From Halobaculum saliterrae (GTDB taxonomy: Archaea; Halobacteriota; Halobacteria; Halobacteriales; Haloferacaceae): 64,000 nt of DNA. The stretch covers positions 372,301-436,300 of the forward strand of contig NZ_WUUS01000001.1 in NCBI RefSeq assembly GCF_009831625.1. The letters run 5' to 3'. Numbering within the stretch: the stretch's first letter is position 1; the number at the start of each line of letters is the position of its first letter. This document shows positions 54,803 through 63,129 of the stretch, in pieces. A model generated the notes under the pieces. That model saw only the letters and a list, made by a program, of their open reading frames with translations. It was not told the origin of the DNA and searched no databases. Both the position numbers and the translations under genes were made by a program.

Positions 54803-54911
54803 GGACAGTAACAGGGGAGCGAGCCGGAAATACCCTCGGGCGAGCGCGGGCGCGCGTGCGAGGCGGAGCCGGGGGTCGCTCGTGTTCCCTCCGCGGTTGG
54901 CGGCTCGGCAC

Positions 54912-54997
54912 GGAGACCTCGCCGTTCACGAGACCTGCGGTCTCGTGAGCGCACAAATCGCGCAGCGATCTGTGAACGCCGTTGTGCCGAGGTCTCC
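54912..54997. repeat. Cloverleaf-like nested inverted-repeat element
   Basis: An outer stem GGAGACCTCG/CGAGGTCTCC (54912-54921 with 54988-54997) and CGTTCAC/GTGAACG (54923-54929 with 54972-54978) enclose two hairpins. Hairpin 1 has 10-bp arms TCACGAGACC/GGTCTCGTGA with loop TGC (54926-54948). Hairpin 2 has CACAAATCGC/GCGATCTGTG with one mismatch and loop GCA (54952-54974). Some stems share bases, so alternative folds compete. It lies between the ABC exporter stop and the P450 start. Confidence 0.8.
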
Positions 54998-55014
54998 CGT
55001 CGGTCGACCTCGCG

Positions 55015-57006
55015 CTAGTCGTCGGCCGCCGCCAGCGCCTCCGTCTCCTCGTCCTCGCCCGCCTGCCGGGCCCACAGGGCCGCGTAGTCGCCGTCGGCGG
55101 CGACGAGTTCGTCGTGGGAGCCCTGCTCGGCGATGCGTCCCTCCTCCATGACGACGACGCGGTCGGCGTCGCGGATGGTCGACAGCCGGTGGGCGATGAC
55201 GAACGCCGTCCGGTCGGCGATGAGCCGGCGGAGGCTGCGCTGGATCAGCTCCTCCGTCTCGGTGTCCACGTCGGAGGTCGCCTCGTCGAGGACGATGATC
55301 TCCGGGTCGTTCAGGAGGGCGCGCGCGATGGCGATCCGCTGGCGCTGGCCGCCCGACAGCTTCACGCCGCGCTCGCCGATCTGGGTGTCGTAGCCGTTCG
55401 GCAGGTCCGTGATGAACTCGTGAGCCTCCGCCGCCTTCGCGGCCTCGACGATGCGCTCGCTCGGGCCGTCGTCGACGCCGTCCGCGGTGGCGCCGCCGAC
55501 GTTCGTGTCGGCCTCGACGTCGCTGACGGCGGCCTCGCTCCCCTCGTCCAGCGCCGAGAGGTCGCCGTACCCGATGTTCTCGGCGGCGGTTCCCGAGAAC
55601 ATGTAGGGGTTCTGCTCGACGATGCCGACGTGCTCGCGGAGCGCGGCGAGGTCGTACTCGCGCACGTCGACCCCGTCGACCTCGACGGCGCCCGAGTCCA
55701 CGTCGTAGAAGCGGGGAATGAGCTTGAGGAGCGTCGACTTCCCGGCGCCGGTGGTGCCCGCGAGCCCGATCGTCTCGCCCGGATCCACGTCCAGATCGAT
55801 GCCGGAGATGACCTCCTCGTCGTCGGTGTAGCCGAAGCGCACCTCGTCGAAGGTGACCCGTCCCTCGACCGACTCGGGGACGTAGGGGTCCTCCGGGGAG
55901 GTCACCACGGGATCGTGCCCGAGCAGGCCGAACACGCGCTCGGCGCTCGACTTGGCGAGCTGGTACTTGTTCGCGGTCTTGCCGACGCGGCGCATCGGGG
56001 AGTAGAGCCGCCGCAGGAGGAGGAAGAACAGCGCGACCGACCCGGCGGTGAGCGTCGCGGGGTCGGTGTTGCCGAGGCCGTACCGGATGATGTCGCTGCC
56101 GGCGATCCAGAGGATGGCGACGAAGACGATTCCCGTGAGCAGCCGGAGGCCGGAGAAGAACGCCCGCCGCGCGCGGATCGCCTCGACCTTCTCGTCGTGA
56201 TACCGCTCGCTCTGGGCTGCGACGCGGTCGAACTCGAAGTCGTGACGGTTGAACGCCTTGATCACGCGGGCGCCGCCGATGTTGTTCTCCAGCCGGGAGT
56301 TCAGTCTGGAGACCGTCTCGCGGATGCCGCGGTACTTCGGCTCGATCCACGTGAGGAAGCGCCCGGAGGCGAGGCCGATGATCGGCACCGGCGCCAGCGC
56401 CACGAGCGCGAGCTTCGGCGAGTACGTGTACATGATCGCCGCGATGCCGCCGACGGTCGCGACGACGCGGATCCCCTGTCGTATCTCCGTGTTGAGGAAC
56501 TGCTCCAGCCGGTTCACGTCCTGATTCAGCACGGACATCATCGCGCCGGTCTGGTGGTCCGCGAAGAAGCCCAGCGAGAGGTGCTGCATGTGGTCGTACG
56601 TGTCGTTCCGGAGGTCGCGTTGGACCTTCTGGGCCGTCGACTGGAACAGGTACCGCGAGGCGAACCGCGTCACCGACCGGATCAGGTACGCCAGCGCCGC
56701 GATGACCACGAGCCGCTGGAGGAACGCCAGCCGCGCGGCCTCCCCCGAGATGGTGCCGCCGGGCAGCAGGCCCGCCTGCGCGAGCAGCCCCGGCTCGCCG
56801 CTCCCGAGGATGACGCGGTCGATGGCGGCCGCGACCAGAAGCGAGGGGAGCAGCCGGGCGAGTCGAGTGGTGATCGCCGCCACCAACCCGACCGAGAGCC
56901 GGGGCCAGTACGGCACGCAGTACCGGAGCAGCCCGGACATCGGGTTGCCGTCCACGGACTCGCGGATCTCCGCGAAGTCGCCGTGTTCGTCCTCCGCGTC
57001 GCTCAT
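55015..57006 (-). CDS. MsbA-type ABC exporter (fused membrane and ATPase domains)
   Basis: This 663-residue half-transporter has six membrane helices (about residues 30-345) with the type IV ABC exporter pattern (FFADHQTGAMMSVLNQDVNR in the coupling region) and a C-terminal ATPase: Walker A GTTGAGKST, signature LSGGQRQR, Walker B IIVLDEATS. Between Walker A and the signature there is an acidic insertion of about 35 residues (SALDEGSEAAVSDVEADTN and on). It probably works as a homodimer exporting lipids or drugs. The ATG at 57006 fits homologues. Confidence 0.93.
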   Translation of the reverse strand: MSDAEDEHGDFAEIRESVDGNPMSGLLRYCVPYWPRLSVGLVAAITTRLARLLPSLLVAAAIDRVILGSGEPGLLAQAGLLPGGTISGEAARLAFLQRLVVIAALAYLIRSVTRFASRYLFQSTAQKVQRDLRNDTYDHMQHLSLGFFADHQTGAMMSVLNQDVNRLEQFLNTEIRQGIRVVATVGGIAAIMYTYSPKLALVALAPVPIIGLASGRFLTWIEPKYRGIRETVSRLNSRLENNIGGARVIKAFNRHDFEFDRVAAQSERYHDEKVEAIRARRAFFSGLRLLTGIVFVAILWIAGSDIIRYGLGNTDPATLTAGSVALFFLLLRRLYSPMRRVGKTANKYQLAKSSAERVFGLLGHDPVVTSPEDPYVPESVEGRVTFDEVRFGYTDDEEVISGIDLDVDPGETIGLAGTTGAGKSTLLKLIPRFYDVDSGAVEVDGVDVREYDLAALREHVGIVEQNPYMFSGTAAENIGYGDLSALDEGSEAAVSDVEADTNVGGATADGVDDGPSERIVEAAKAAEAHEFITDLPNGYDTQIGERGVKLSGGQRQRIAIARALLNDPEIIVLDEATSDVDTETEELIQRSLRRLIADRTAFVIAHRLSTIRDADRVVVMEEGRIAEQGSHDELVAADGDYAALWARQAGEDEETEALAAADD

Positions 57007-57091
57007 TACGAATCGAAACACGCCGCCGATACAAAGGCTCACGGGACTCGGAACCGCCGGCGAGACCGGACGACGCGTCGCCCCGGCGTCG

Positions 57092-57412
57092 CTACTCCCC
57101 GTCGAGCAGCCGAGTCTGATCGATGGGAACCGCCGCGAGTCCGCCGGCGTTGCCGTTGCCGTAGGCGTACAGCACGACGCCCGCCTCCACGTCGACCGCG
57201 CGCTTGAGCGTCCCGTTGAAGTCGTCGTCGCGGAAGCGCACGCCCACCAGCCTCGAGAGCGGGTCGTCGTCGCGTTCGCCGCTCTCGCCGTCGCTCTCCC
57301 CGTCGTGGTCGGCGGTTCCGGGAACCGGCTCGAACGTCGGGCCGTCGGCGGCGTCGGCGTCACCGTCGATTTCGTCGTCGCTCATGTCCGTGTCGCGGTC
57401 GAACAGACCCAT
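57092..57412 (-). CDS. Small acidic protein of unknown function
   Basis: This 106-residue protein was not recognised. The first 50 residues are disordered and rich in Asp, Glu and Gly (SDDEIDGDADAADG). The second half is ordered: LVGVRFRDDDFNGTLKRAVD then VLYAYGNGNAGGLAAVP. No signal peptide, membrane helix or cysteine is visible. It lies between the ABC exporter and dihydrolipoyl dehydrogenase genes on the same strand, with about 60-85 bp on each side. Confidence 0.65.
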   Translation of the reverse strand: MGLFDRDTDMSDDEIDGDADAADGPTFEPVPGTADHDGESDGESGERDDDPLSRLVGVRFRDDDFNGTLKRAVDVEAGVVLYAYGNGNAGGLAAVPIDQTRLLDGE

Positions 57413-57471
57413 GGCCGGGGGGTCGCCGCGTCGTGTGAAAAACGTGATGTGATCCCGTCGGCGCGTCCGAC

Positions 57472-58899
57472 CTACCGGTTCAGCGTGTGGATCGCCTGCC
57501 CCATCGCGTTCTCGGCGGCCTCCATGGTCGCCTCCGCCAGCGTGGGGTGGGTGTGGATCGTCGCGGCCACGTCCTCCAGCGTCGCGCCCATCTCGACGGC
57601 GAGCGCGAGCTCGGCGATCAGCTCCGAGGCGTCGGGGCCGACGATCTGCGCGCCGAGCACGAAGCCTGTCTCCTCGTCGGCGACGACCCGGACGAATCCC
57701 TCGGTGTGGGTCGTCGTGAGCGCGCGCCCGGAGGCGTTGAACGGCATCTGCCCGACAACGGGGTCGAACCCCTCCTCGACGGCCTCCTCCTCGGTGAGCC
57801 CGACGGTCGCGATCTCGGGGTCGGTGAACACCGCAGCGGGTACCGCCTGATAGTCGAGCGCGGCCGGCTCGCCGGCGGCGACCGCCGCGGCGACGGTCCC
57901 CTCCTTGCTGGCCTTGTGCGCGAGCATCGGCTCGCCGGCCACGTCGCCGACGGCGAGGATCGAGTCCACGTCGGTGCGGGCCTGATGGTCCGTCTCGAGG
58001 AACCCGGCGTCGTTCGGTTCGACCCCGGCGTTCTCCAGTTCGAGCGTGTCGGTGACGGGCGAGCGCCCGACCGCGACGAGGACCTGTTCCGCGAGGTACT
58101 CCGACTCCTCGCCGTCCTCGGTCTCGGTCGTGACGGCGACGCCGCCCTCGGCGGTCTCCTCCCAGCCGCTGGCGCCCTCGCCGAAGTGGAACTCGACGCC
58201 GAGCTCCTCCGCCCGCGTGCGGACGATCCGCTGCACGTCCTCCTCGTAGCCGGGGAGCACGTCGTCGAGCATCTCGACGACCGTCACGTCGACGCCGAGC
58301 TTCGCGAGCATCGTCGACAGCTCCATCCCGATGTAGCCGGCGCCGACGACGACGAGGCCGTCCGGGAGCGACTCCATCCCCAGCAGATCGCGCGAGGAGA
58401 GCACGCGCTCGCCGTCGAACTCGAAGCCGGGGATCTGGATCGGCCGCGACCCCGTGGCGACGATGGCGTGCTCGAACTCGATAGACTCGCTGCCCTGTCC
58501 GGAGCCCTCGTGTGCGACCCGGAGCTTGTGCTCGTTGGCGAACGTCGCGGTCCCCTCGACGAGGTTGACGCCGTTGGCCTTGCAGAGCTTCTCGACGCCG
58601 CCCGTGAGGCGGTCGACGACGCCGTCCTTCCAGCGCTGCATGCGCTCCACGTCGACGGCGGGGTCGGCGTAGATCCCCATCTCCTCGGCGTTGCCGGCCT
58701 CATGGGCGACGTCCGCGCCGTGGATGAACGCCTTCGACGGGATGCAGCCGTGGTTGAGGCAGACGCCGCCGTAGGCGTCCTTCTCGATGAGCGTGGTGTC
58801 GAGCCCCAGCTGTGCCGCGCGGATGGCGGCGACGTAGCCCCCGGGACCGGCCCCGATGACGGCGACGTCCGTTCCGGTCGAGATGTCTCCGACGACCAT
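57472..58899 (-). CDS. lpdA: Dihydrolipoyl dehydrogenase
   Basis: This 475-residue FAD enzyme reoxidises dihydrolipoamide of 2-oxoacid dehydrogenase complexes or the glycine cleavage system with NAD. It shows the FAD motif VIGAGPGGYVAAIRAAQLG, the redox disulfide GGVCLNHGCIPSKA, the NAD motif VVGAGYIGMELSTMLAKLG, and the C-terminal HTHPTLAEA with the active histidine. No E1 or E2 genes are beside it, so it serves complexes encoded elsewhere. The ATG at 58899 directly precedes the FAD domain. Confidence 0.96.
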   Translation of the reverse strand: MVVGDISTGTDVAVIGAGPGGYVAAIRAAQLGLDTTLIEKDAYGGVCLNHGCIPSKAFIHGADVAHEAGNAEEMGIYADPAVDVERMQRWKDGVVDRLTGGVEKLCKANGVNLVEGTATFANEHKLRVAHEGSGQGSESIEFEHAIVATGSRPIQIPGFEFDGERVLSSRDLLGMESLPDGLVVVGAGYIGMELSTMLAKLGVDVTVVEMLDDVLPGYEEDVQRIVRTRAEELGVEFHFGEGASGWEETAEGGVAVTTETEDGEESEYLAEQVLVAVGRSPVTDTLELENAGVEPNDAGFLETDHQARTDVDSILAVGDVAGEPMLAHKASKEGTVAAAVAAGEPAALDYQAVPAAVFTDPEIATVGLTEEEAVEEGFDPVVGQMPFNASGRALTTTHTEGFVRVVADEETGFVLGAQIVGPDASELIAELALAVEMGATLEDVAATIHTHPTLAEATMEAAENAMGQAIHTLNR

Positions 58900-59049
58900 T
58901 ACGCGGGTGTTGCCGATCCGGGATGATAAACTGGCAGGAATTGCGGCCGCGGCGCGGGCGGGACCGATCGGCCGGGCGGGCCGAGACGGACGGCGATCGA
59001 GACGAGTCCTCTACAGGTCGGAACGGGCGACGGCCGTGCGGCGGCGTCG

Positions 59050-60915
59050 TTACTCGGGTTTGAACCGGCGGCGCGCCTCCTGAACCTCGTCGTGGCCGCC
59101 GATGATGGTGACGCGGTCGCCGATCTGGAGCATGAAGTCGGCGTCCGGCACCCGCGTCTCGCCGTCGCGGGCGACGAGCGCGATCAGGCTGCCGCCGGGG
59201 AGTTTCGGTCCGATGTCCTTGATCGTGACCCCCACCATCTCCTCGCTGGTGACCTCGGTCTCGAGCACGTCGCCCGACTCGCCGATCTCGCCCATCCAGT
59301 TGGCGAGCGCCGGACGCTCGATGTAGTTGTCGATGGCCTGCGCGGTCGCCAGCACCGACGAGACGGTGGTGACGCCGAGCTCCTCGAACGCCTCGACGTT
59401 GTCGGGGTTGTTCGCCCGCGCGAGAACCGTCTCGGGGTCGAACTTCGACTCGGCCAACTGCGCCACCAACAGGTTCGCGTCGTCGTCGCCGGTGGCGGCG
59501 ACGACGATCCGGGCGTTCTCCGCGCCGGCGGATTGGAGCACCTCCGTGTCGGTGCCGTCGCCGATGTGGACGGCGTGGCCCTCGTTTCGCGCGATCTGTA
59601 CGACCTCCTCGTCGTTCTCGATGATGACCACGTTCTCGCCGCGGTCCTCGAGGCGGTCGGCGAGCGTTCGGCCCACCTTCCCGCCCCCGATGATGAGTAC
59701 TCGCATTGGTATGACGTCGAGCTTCTTCGCGATCTGTTTGGCGAACCCGCCCTCCAGCACCACCGTCGCCATGATGACGAGGAAGACGGTGCCGACGAGG
59801 GCGTTCGCCGCCTCCGTCATTCCCGAGTTCGCCAGCTCGACGGCGAACAGGGTGGCGACCGACGCCGGGATGATGCCGCGCGGACCGACGAACGACATGA
59901 AGATCCGCTCGTTTCGCTGGAAGCTGCCTCCGACTGTCGACAGCATGACGAGCGCCGGCCGGATGACGAACATCACCGCGGCGACGACGACCAGTCCGCC
60001 GAGTCCCAACTGGATCAGGCTATCGAACTCCAACAGCGCCGCAAGCGAGATGAACACGAACGAGAGGACCAGCAGCGTGATGTCGCCCTTGAAGTCCGTG
60101 ATCTGTTCCTCGTAGGGGATGTCCGCGTTGCCGAGCAGGATGCCGGCCACCGCGACCGCCGCGATCCCCGCCTCCGTCCGCACGAGGTTCGCCTCGCCGT
60201 AGGCGACGAGCGCGCCGGCCAACACGAGGAGGCGCGCGTTTCGAGGGGCGTTACCCGGCGAGAGATCGACGTACCGGAGCGCGTAGTAGACGACCGCGGC
60301 CACGGTCACGCCGACGACGACGCCGACCCCGAGCCGTTCGGCGAACAGTGCGACCAGTTCGGCGGGGTCGGTCGTGTCGGAGGCGATCGCCTCGAAGATG
60401 ACGACCGCGAGGATCGCCGCGGTCACGTCGTTGACGATCCCCTCGGTGTCGAGCGCGGTGGCGACCTTGTCACGAACCGGAACGACCTCCAGAATGGGGG
60501 CGATCACCGTGGGCCCCGTCGCCACGAGCAGTGCGCCGATGAGGGCGGCGACGAGCCACTCGACGCCGATCGCGAACCGCACGACTGCGGTCGTCGCGAC
60601 GAACGCGATGGCGGCGCCGACCGTGACGAGCCGCACCGACGCCGCGGGCGCCTGTCGGAGCTCGTCGATCTTCAGATGAAACGCCCCCTCGAACACGATG
60701 ATCGCGACGGAGAGGCCGACGATGGTCGACAGCCCCTGCAGCCCGAACGTCTCCCGGGTGACGACCCCGAGCCCCTCGGGGCCGAGTGCGATCCCGGCGG
60801 CGATGAGGAAGATGATGCTGGGGAGCTGGAAGCGGTCGGAGAGTATCTGTGCGGCGACGCCTGTCGCGATGATGACCGCGACGATCGCGATCAGCTGTCC
60901 GGCGCCCGCCGACAT
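59050..60915 (-). CDS. CPA-type sodium/proton antiporter with TrkA-N and TrkA-C domains
   Basis: This 621-residue protein has 12 or more membrane helices (residues 5-400) of the cation-proton antiporter type (for example the helix around LLVATGPTVIAPILEVVPVR and DTEGIVNDVTAAILAV), then a Rossmann TrkA-N domain (VLIIGGGKVGRTLADRLEDR, residues 403-520) and a TrkA-C domain at the end. Such fusions exchange Na+ or K+ for protons with nucleotide gating, which fits life in salt. A strong ribosome-binding site precedes the ATG. Confidence 0.93.
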   Translation of the reverse strand: MSAGAGQLIAIVAVIIATGVAAQILSDRFQLPSIIFLIAAGIALGPEGLGVVTRETFGLQGLSTIVGLSVAIIVFEGAFHLKIDELRQAPAASVRLVTVGAAIAFVATTAVVRFAIGVEWLVAALIGALLVATGPTVIAPILEVVPVRDKVATALDTEGIVNDVTAAILAVVIFEAIASDTTDPAELVALFAERLGVGVVVGVTVAAVVYYALRYVDLSPGNAPRNARLLVLAGALVAYGEANLVRTEAGIAAVAVAGILLGNADIPYEEQITDFKGDITLLVLSFVFISLAALLEFDSLIQLGLGGLVVVAAVMFVIRPALVMLSTVGGSFQRNERIFMSFVGPRGIIPASVATLFAVELANSGMTEAANALVGTVFLVIMATVVLEGGFAKQIAKKLDVIPMRVLIIGGGKVGRTLADRLEDRGENVVIIENDEEVVQIARNEGHAVHIGDGTDTEVLQSAGAENARIVVAATGDDDANLLVAQLAESKFDPETVLARANNPDNVEAFEELGVTTVSSVLATAQAIDNYIERPALANWMGEIGESGDVLETEVTSEEMVGVTIKDIGPKLPGGSLIALVARDGETRVPDADFMLQIGDRVTIIGGHDEVQEARRRFKPE

Positions 60916-60920
60916 CCGCT

Positions 60921-60927
60921 CACCTCC
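60921..60927 (-). promoter_or_regulatory. Strong Shine-Dalgarno site of the antiporter gene
   Basis: The minus strand reads GGAGGTG, five bases before the ATG at 60915. Most genes here look leaderless, so this is unusual, and it confirms the start. Confidence 0.65.
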
Positions 60928-60950
60928 ATGGTCTATGCTCGGGGAGCGAC

Positions 60951-60959
60951 GATAAAAAG
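60951..60959 (-). promoter_or_regulatory. TATA box of the antiporter gene
   Basis: The minus strand reads CTTTTTATC. Transcription from about 60928 would give a leader of about 13 nt that just includes the Shine-Dalgarno site. Confidence 0.6.
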
Positions 60960-61064
60960 CCGGCTACTGCGGCGAGGTCGGTAGTCCGCGTCGGGAGGGA
61001 CCGGCGGGTCAGGTCTGACGGAGGCGCTGTACTCTGATCGGCACACAGCGGACGCCGGCGCCGC

Positions 61065-63014
61065 TCACGAATCCGCGTACATGCTCCCGATGTCGTCCGC
61101 GTACCGCTCGAGGATGTTGCGCCGCTTCTTCTTCATCGTGGGCGTGAGCAGGTCGTTCTCCTCGGAGAACTCCTCGGCGACGACCCGGAACTGCTTGATC
61201 GTCTCGTGGGCCTCGAAGTCCTCGTTGACGCGATCGACCTCCGTCTGCACCAGTTCCCGAACCCGATCGTCGCGGCACAGCGCGTCGGCGTCGGCAGGGA
61301 GGTCGTACCCCTTCGCGTCGCCCCACTCGCGCACCGCGGCGAGGTTCGGGACGATGATCGCGGAGACGAACTTCCTCGAGTCGCCGATCACCATCGCCTG
61401 CTCGACGTACTCGGAGGCGGCGAAGGAGTCCTCGATGGCGCCCGGCGGGACGTACTTGCCCGTGGAGAGCTTCATGAGCTGTTTCGCGCGTTCGCGGAAC
61501 GTGATGTAGTCGTCCTCGCGGACCTCGACCACGTCGCCCGTGCGGAACCAGCGCTCGCCGTCGATCTCGACGAACGCCTCCGCGGTCGCCTCCGGGAGGT
61601 TCCGGTAGCCCCTGAAGACGTTCGGTCCGCGGACGAGCAGCTCGCCGACCTCGCCGCCGCTCCCGTCCACGGCGTCGGTGCCGCCGACGCCGCTCACCGC
61701 CTCGTCGATGCGGACGTCCACGTCGTGGACGGGCGGACCGATGGTGCCGACCTTCGGCTCCTCGGGCGGGTTCACCGCGAGGACCGGCGCCGTCTCGGTG
61801 AGGCCGTACCCCTCCAGGATGGGGACGTCCATCCCGTGGTACAGCTCACAGAGGTCCGCCGACAGCGACCCGCCCCCGGAGATGAAGAAGTCGACGTTGC
61901 CGCCCAGGGCCTCCTTCACGGTGGAGAAGACGAGGCGGTCCGCGAGCGCGTAGCGGGTTCGCAGCCCGAGGCCGGGGTCGTCGGCGCGGTGGTGTTCGCG
62001 GCCGACGGCGGTCGCCCAGTTGAAGATCCGCTCCTTCACGCTCGACTCGGACGCCTGTTCGCGGATCGCGGCGTACAGCTTCTCGTAGACGCGGGGGACG
62101 CTCGTCGCCGTCGACGGGCGAACGAGCCCGAAGTCCTCCCGGAGGGTGTCGGGCGACTCGGCGTACGCCACCGTCGCCCCCGCCGCGTACATCATGAAGT
62201 GCCCGGCGAGGCGCTCGAACACGTGCGCGAGGGGGAGAAACGACAGGGTGACGCTCTCCTCGTCGACGACGGGTACGTCGTCGGGCTTGTCCGGGCGGTC
62301 GCCGAACCGTCGCATGCACTGGTCGACGTTGGCGAGGAAGTTCCGGTGGGTGAGCTCGGCGCCCTTCGGCGTGCCGGTGGTGCCCGAGGTGTAGATGAGG
62401 CTCGCGAGGTCGTCGAGGTCGCGGTCGATCACCCAGCCGTCGCCGGGATCGACTTCGGCGCCGAGGTCGTGGACCTCCCCGAGCGTGTACACGTCGTCGC
62501 GCTCGTGCGCCTCGCCGTCGACGAGGACGACGAACTCCAGATCGAGGTCGTCCTCGACGGCGAACACGCGCTCCAGCAGGTCGCGGTTCTCGACGACGAC
62601 GCCTGAGGCGTCGGGGTCGTCGAGGAGGTGGCGGACCTGGTTCGACGACGACGACTTGTACACCGTCGTGACGACCGCGCCCGCGCCGAGCAGGGCGAAG
62701 TCGCTGTGGGCCCACTCCATGCGCGTGTTCGAGAAGATCCCGACCCGGTCGCCGGCGGCGACGCCGAGCTCGCGAAACCCGGCCGAGAGCCGGCGCACGA
62801 GGTCGCGCATCTCGGCGTACGTGAGGTCGGCGTACTCGCCGTCGGGGGCGCCGTCGACGACGCCCGCGCGGACGAGCGACCGATCGTACACCCCGCCCTT
62901 GTATCGCTGTGCCACCCGATCGGCGTGCTCGCGGGCGCTCGCGTCGAACGTCGCCGCCAGCGAGTCCCGGGTTACCTCCGGGTCGTACTCGCGCTCCGCC
63001 TGGCGCCAATCCAT
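61065..63014 (-). CDS. Long-chain fatty acid-CoA ligase (AMP-forming)
   Basis: This 649-residue enzyme activates a carboxylic acid to its CoA ester through an acyl-adenylate. It has the AMP-binding motif LIYTSGTTGTPKGAELTHRN, the later GYGLTETAPV, and the hinge region GERWFRTGDVVEVREDDYIT with ERAKQLMKLSTGKYVPP. The length and the order match FAA1-type long-chain acyl-CoA synthetases. Substrate chain length is not visible from sequence. The ATG is supported by a TATA element 26 nt upstream. Confidence 0.94.
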   Translation of the reverse strand: MDWRQAEREYDPEVTRDSLAATFDASAREHADRVAQRYKGGVYDRSLVRAGVVDGAPDGEYADLTYAEMRDLVRRLSAGFRELGVAAGDRVGIFSNTRMEWAHSDFALLGAGAVVTTVYKSSSSNQVRHLLDDPDASGVVVENRDLLERVFAVEDDLDLEFVVLVDGEAHERDDVYTLGEVHDLGAEVDPGDGWVIDRDLDDLASLIYTSGTTGTPKGAELTHRNFLANVDQCMRRFGDRPDKPDDVPVVDEESVTLSFLPLAHVFERLAGHFMMYAAGATVAYAESPDTLREDFGLVRPSTATSVPRVYEKLYAAIREQASESSVKERIFNWATAVGREHHRADDPGLGLRTRYALADRLVFSTVKEALGGNVDFFISGGGSLSADLCELYHGMDVPILEGYGLTETAPVLAVNPPEEPKVGTIGPPVHDVDVRIDEAVSGVGGTDAVDGSGGEVGELLVRGPNVFRGYRNLPEATAEAFVEIDGERWFRTGDVVEVREDDYITFRERAKQLMKLSTGKYVPPGAIEDSFAASEYVEQAMVIGDSRKFVSAIIVPNLAAVREWGDAKGYDLPADADALCRDDRVRELVQTEVDRVNEDFEAHETIKQFRVVAEEFSEENDLLTPTMKKKRRNILERYADDIGSMYADS

Positions 63015-63036
63015 GTCACTTCCTGCCGCGCCGGCC

Positions 63037-63044
63037 GTAATAAG
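63037..63044 (-). promoter_or_regulatory. TATA box of the acyl-CoA ligase gene
   Basis: The minus strand reads CTTATTAC, centred 26 nt before the ATG at 63014. Confidence 0.6.
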
Positions 63045-63129
63045 TCGGTCCCCTCGCGACGCCCGTTGTTGTGCGTTTTTCCGCCGTCGCCGCAGCCAGC
63101 CGCGCTGTCGACGGGGCCGGACTCCCGCC

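Noticed and set aside
63070-63082. TTTTT at about 63076-63080 as a terminator
   Set aside because: It is a T-run on the plus strand, but both flanking genes are on the minus strand.
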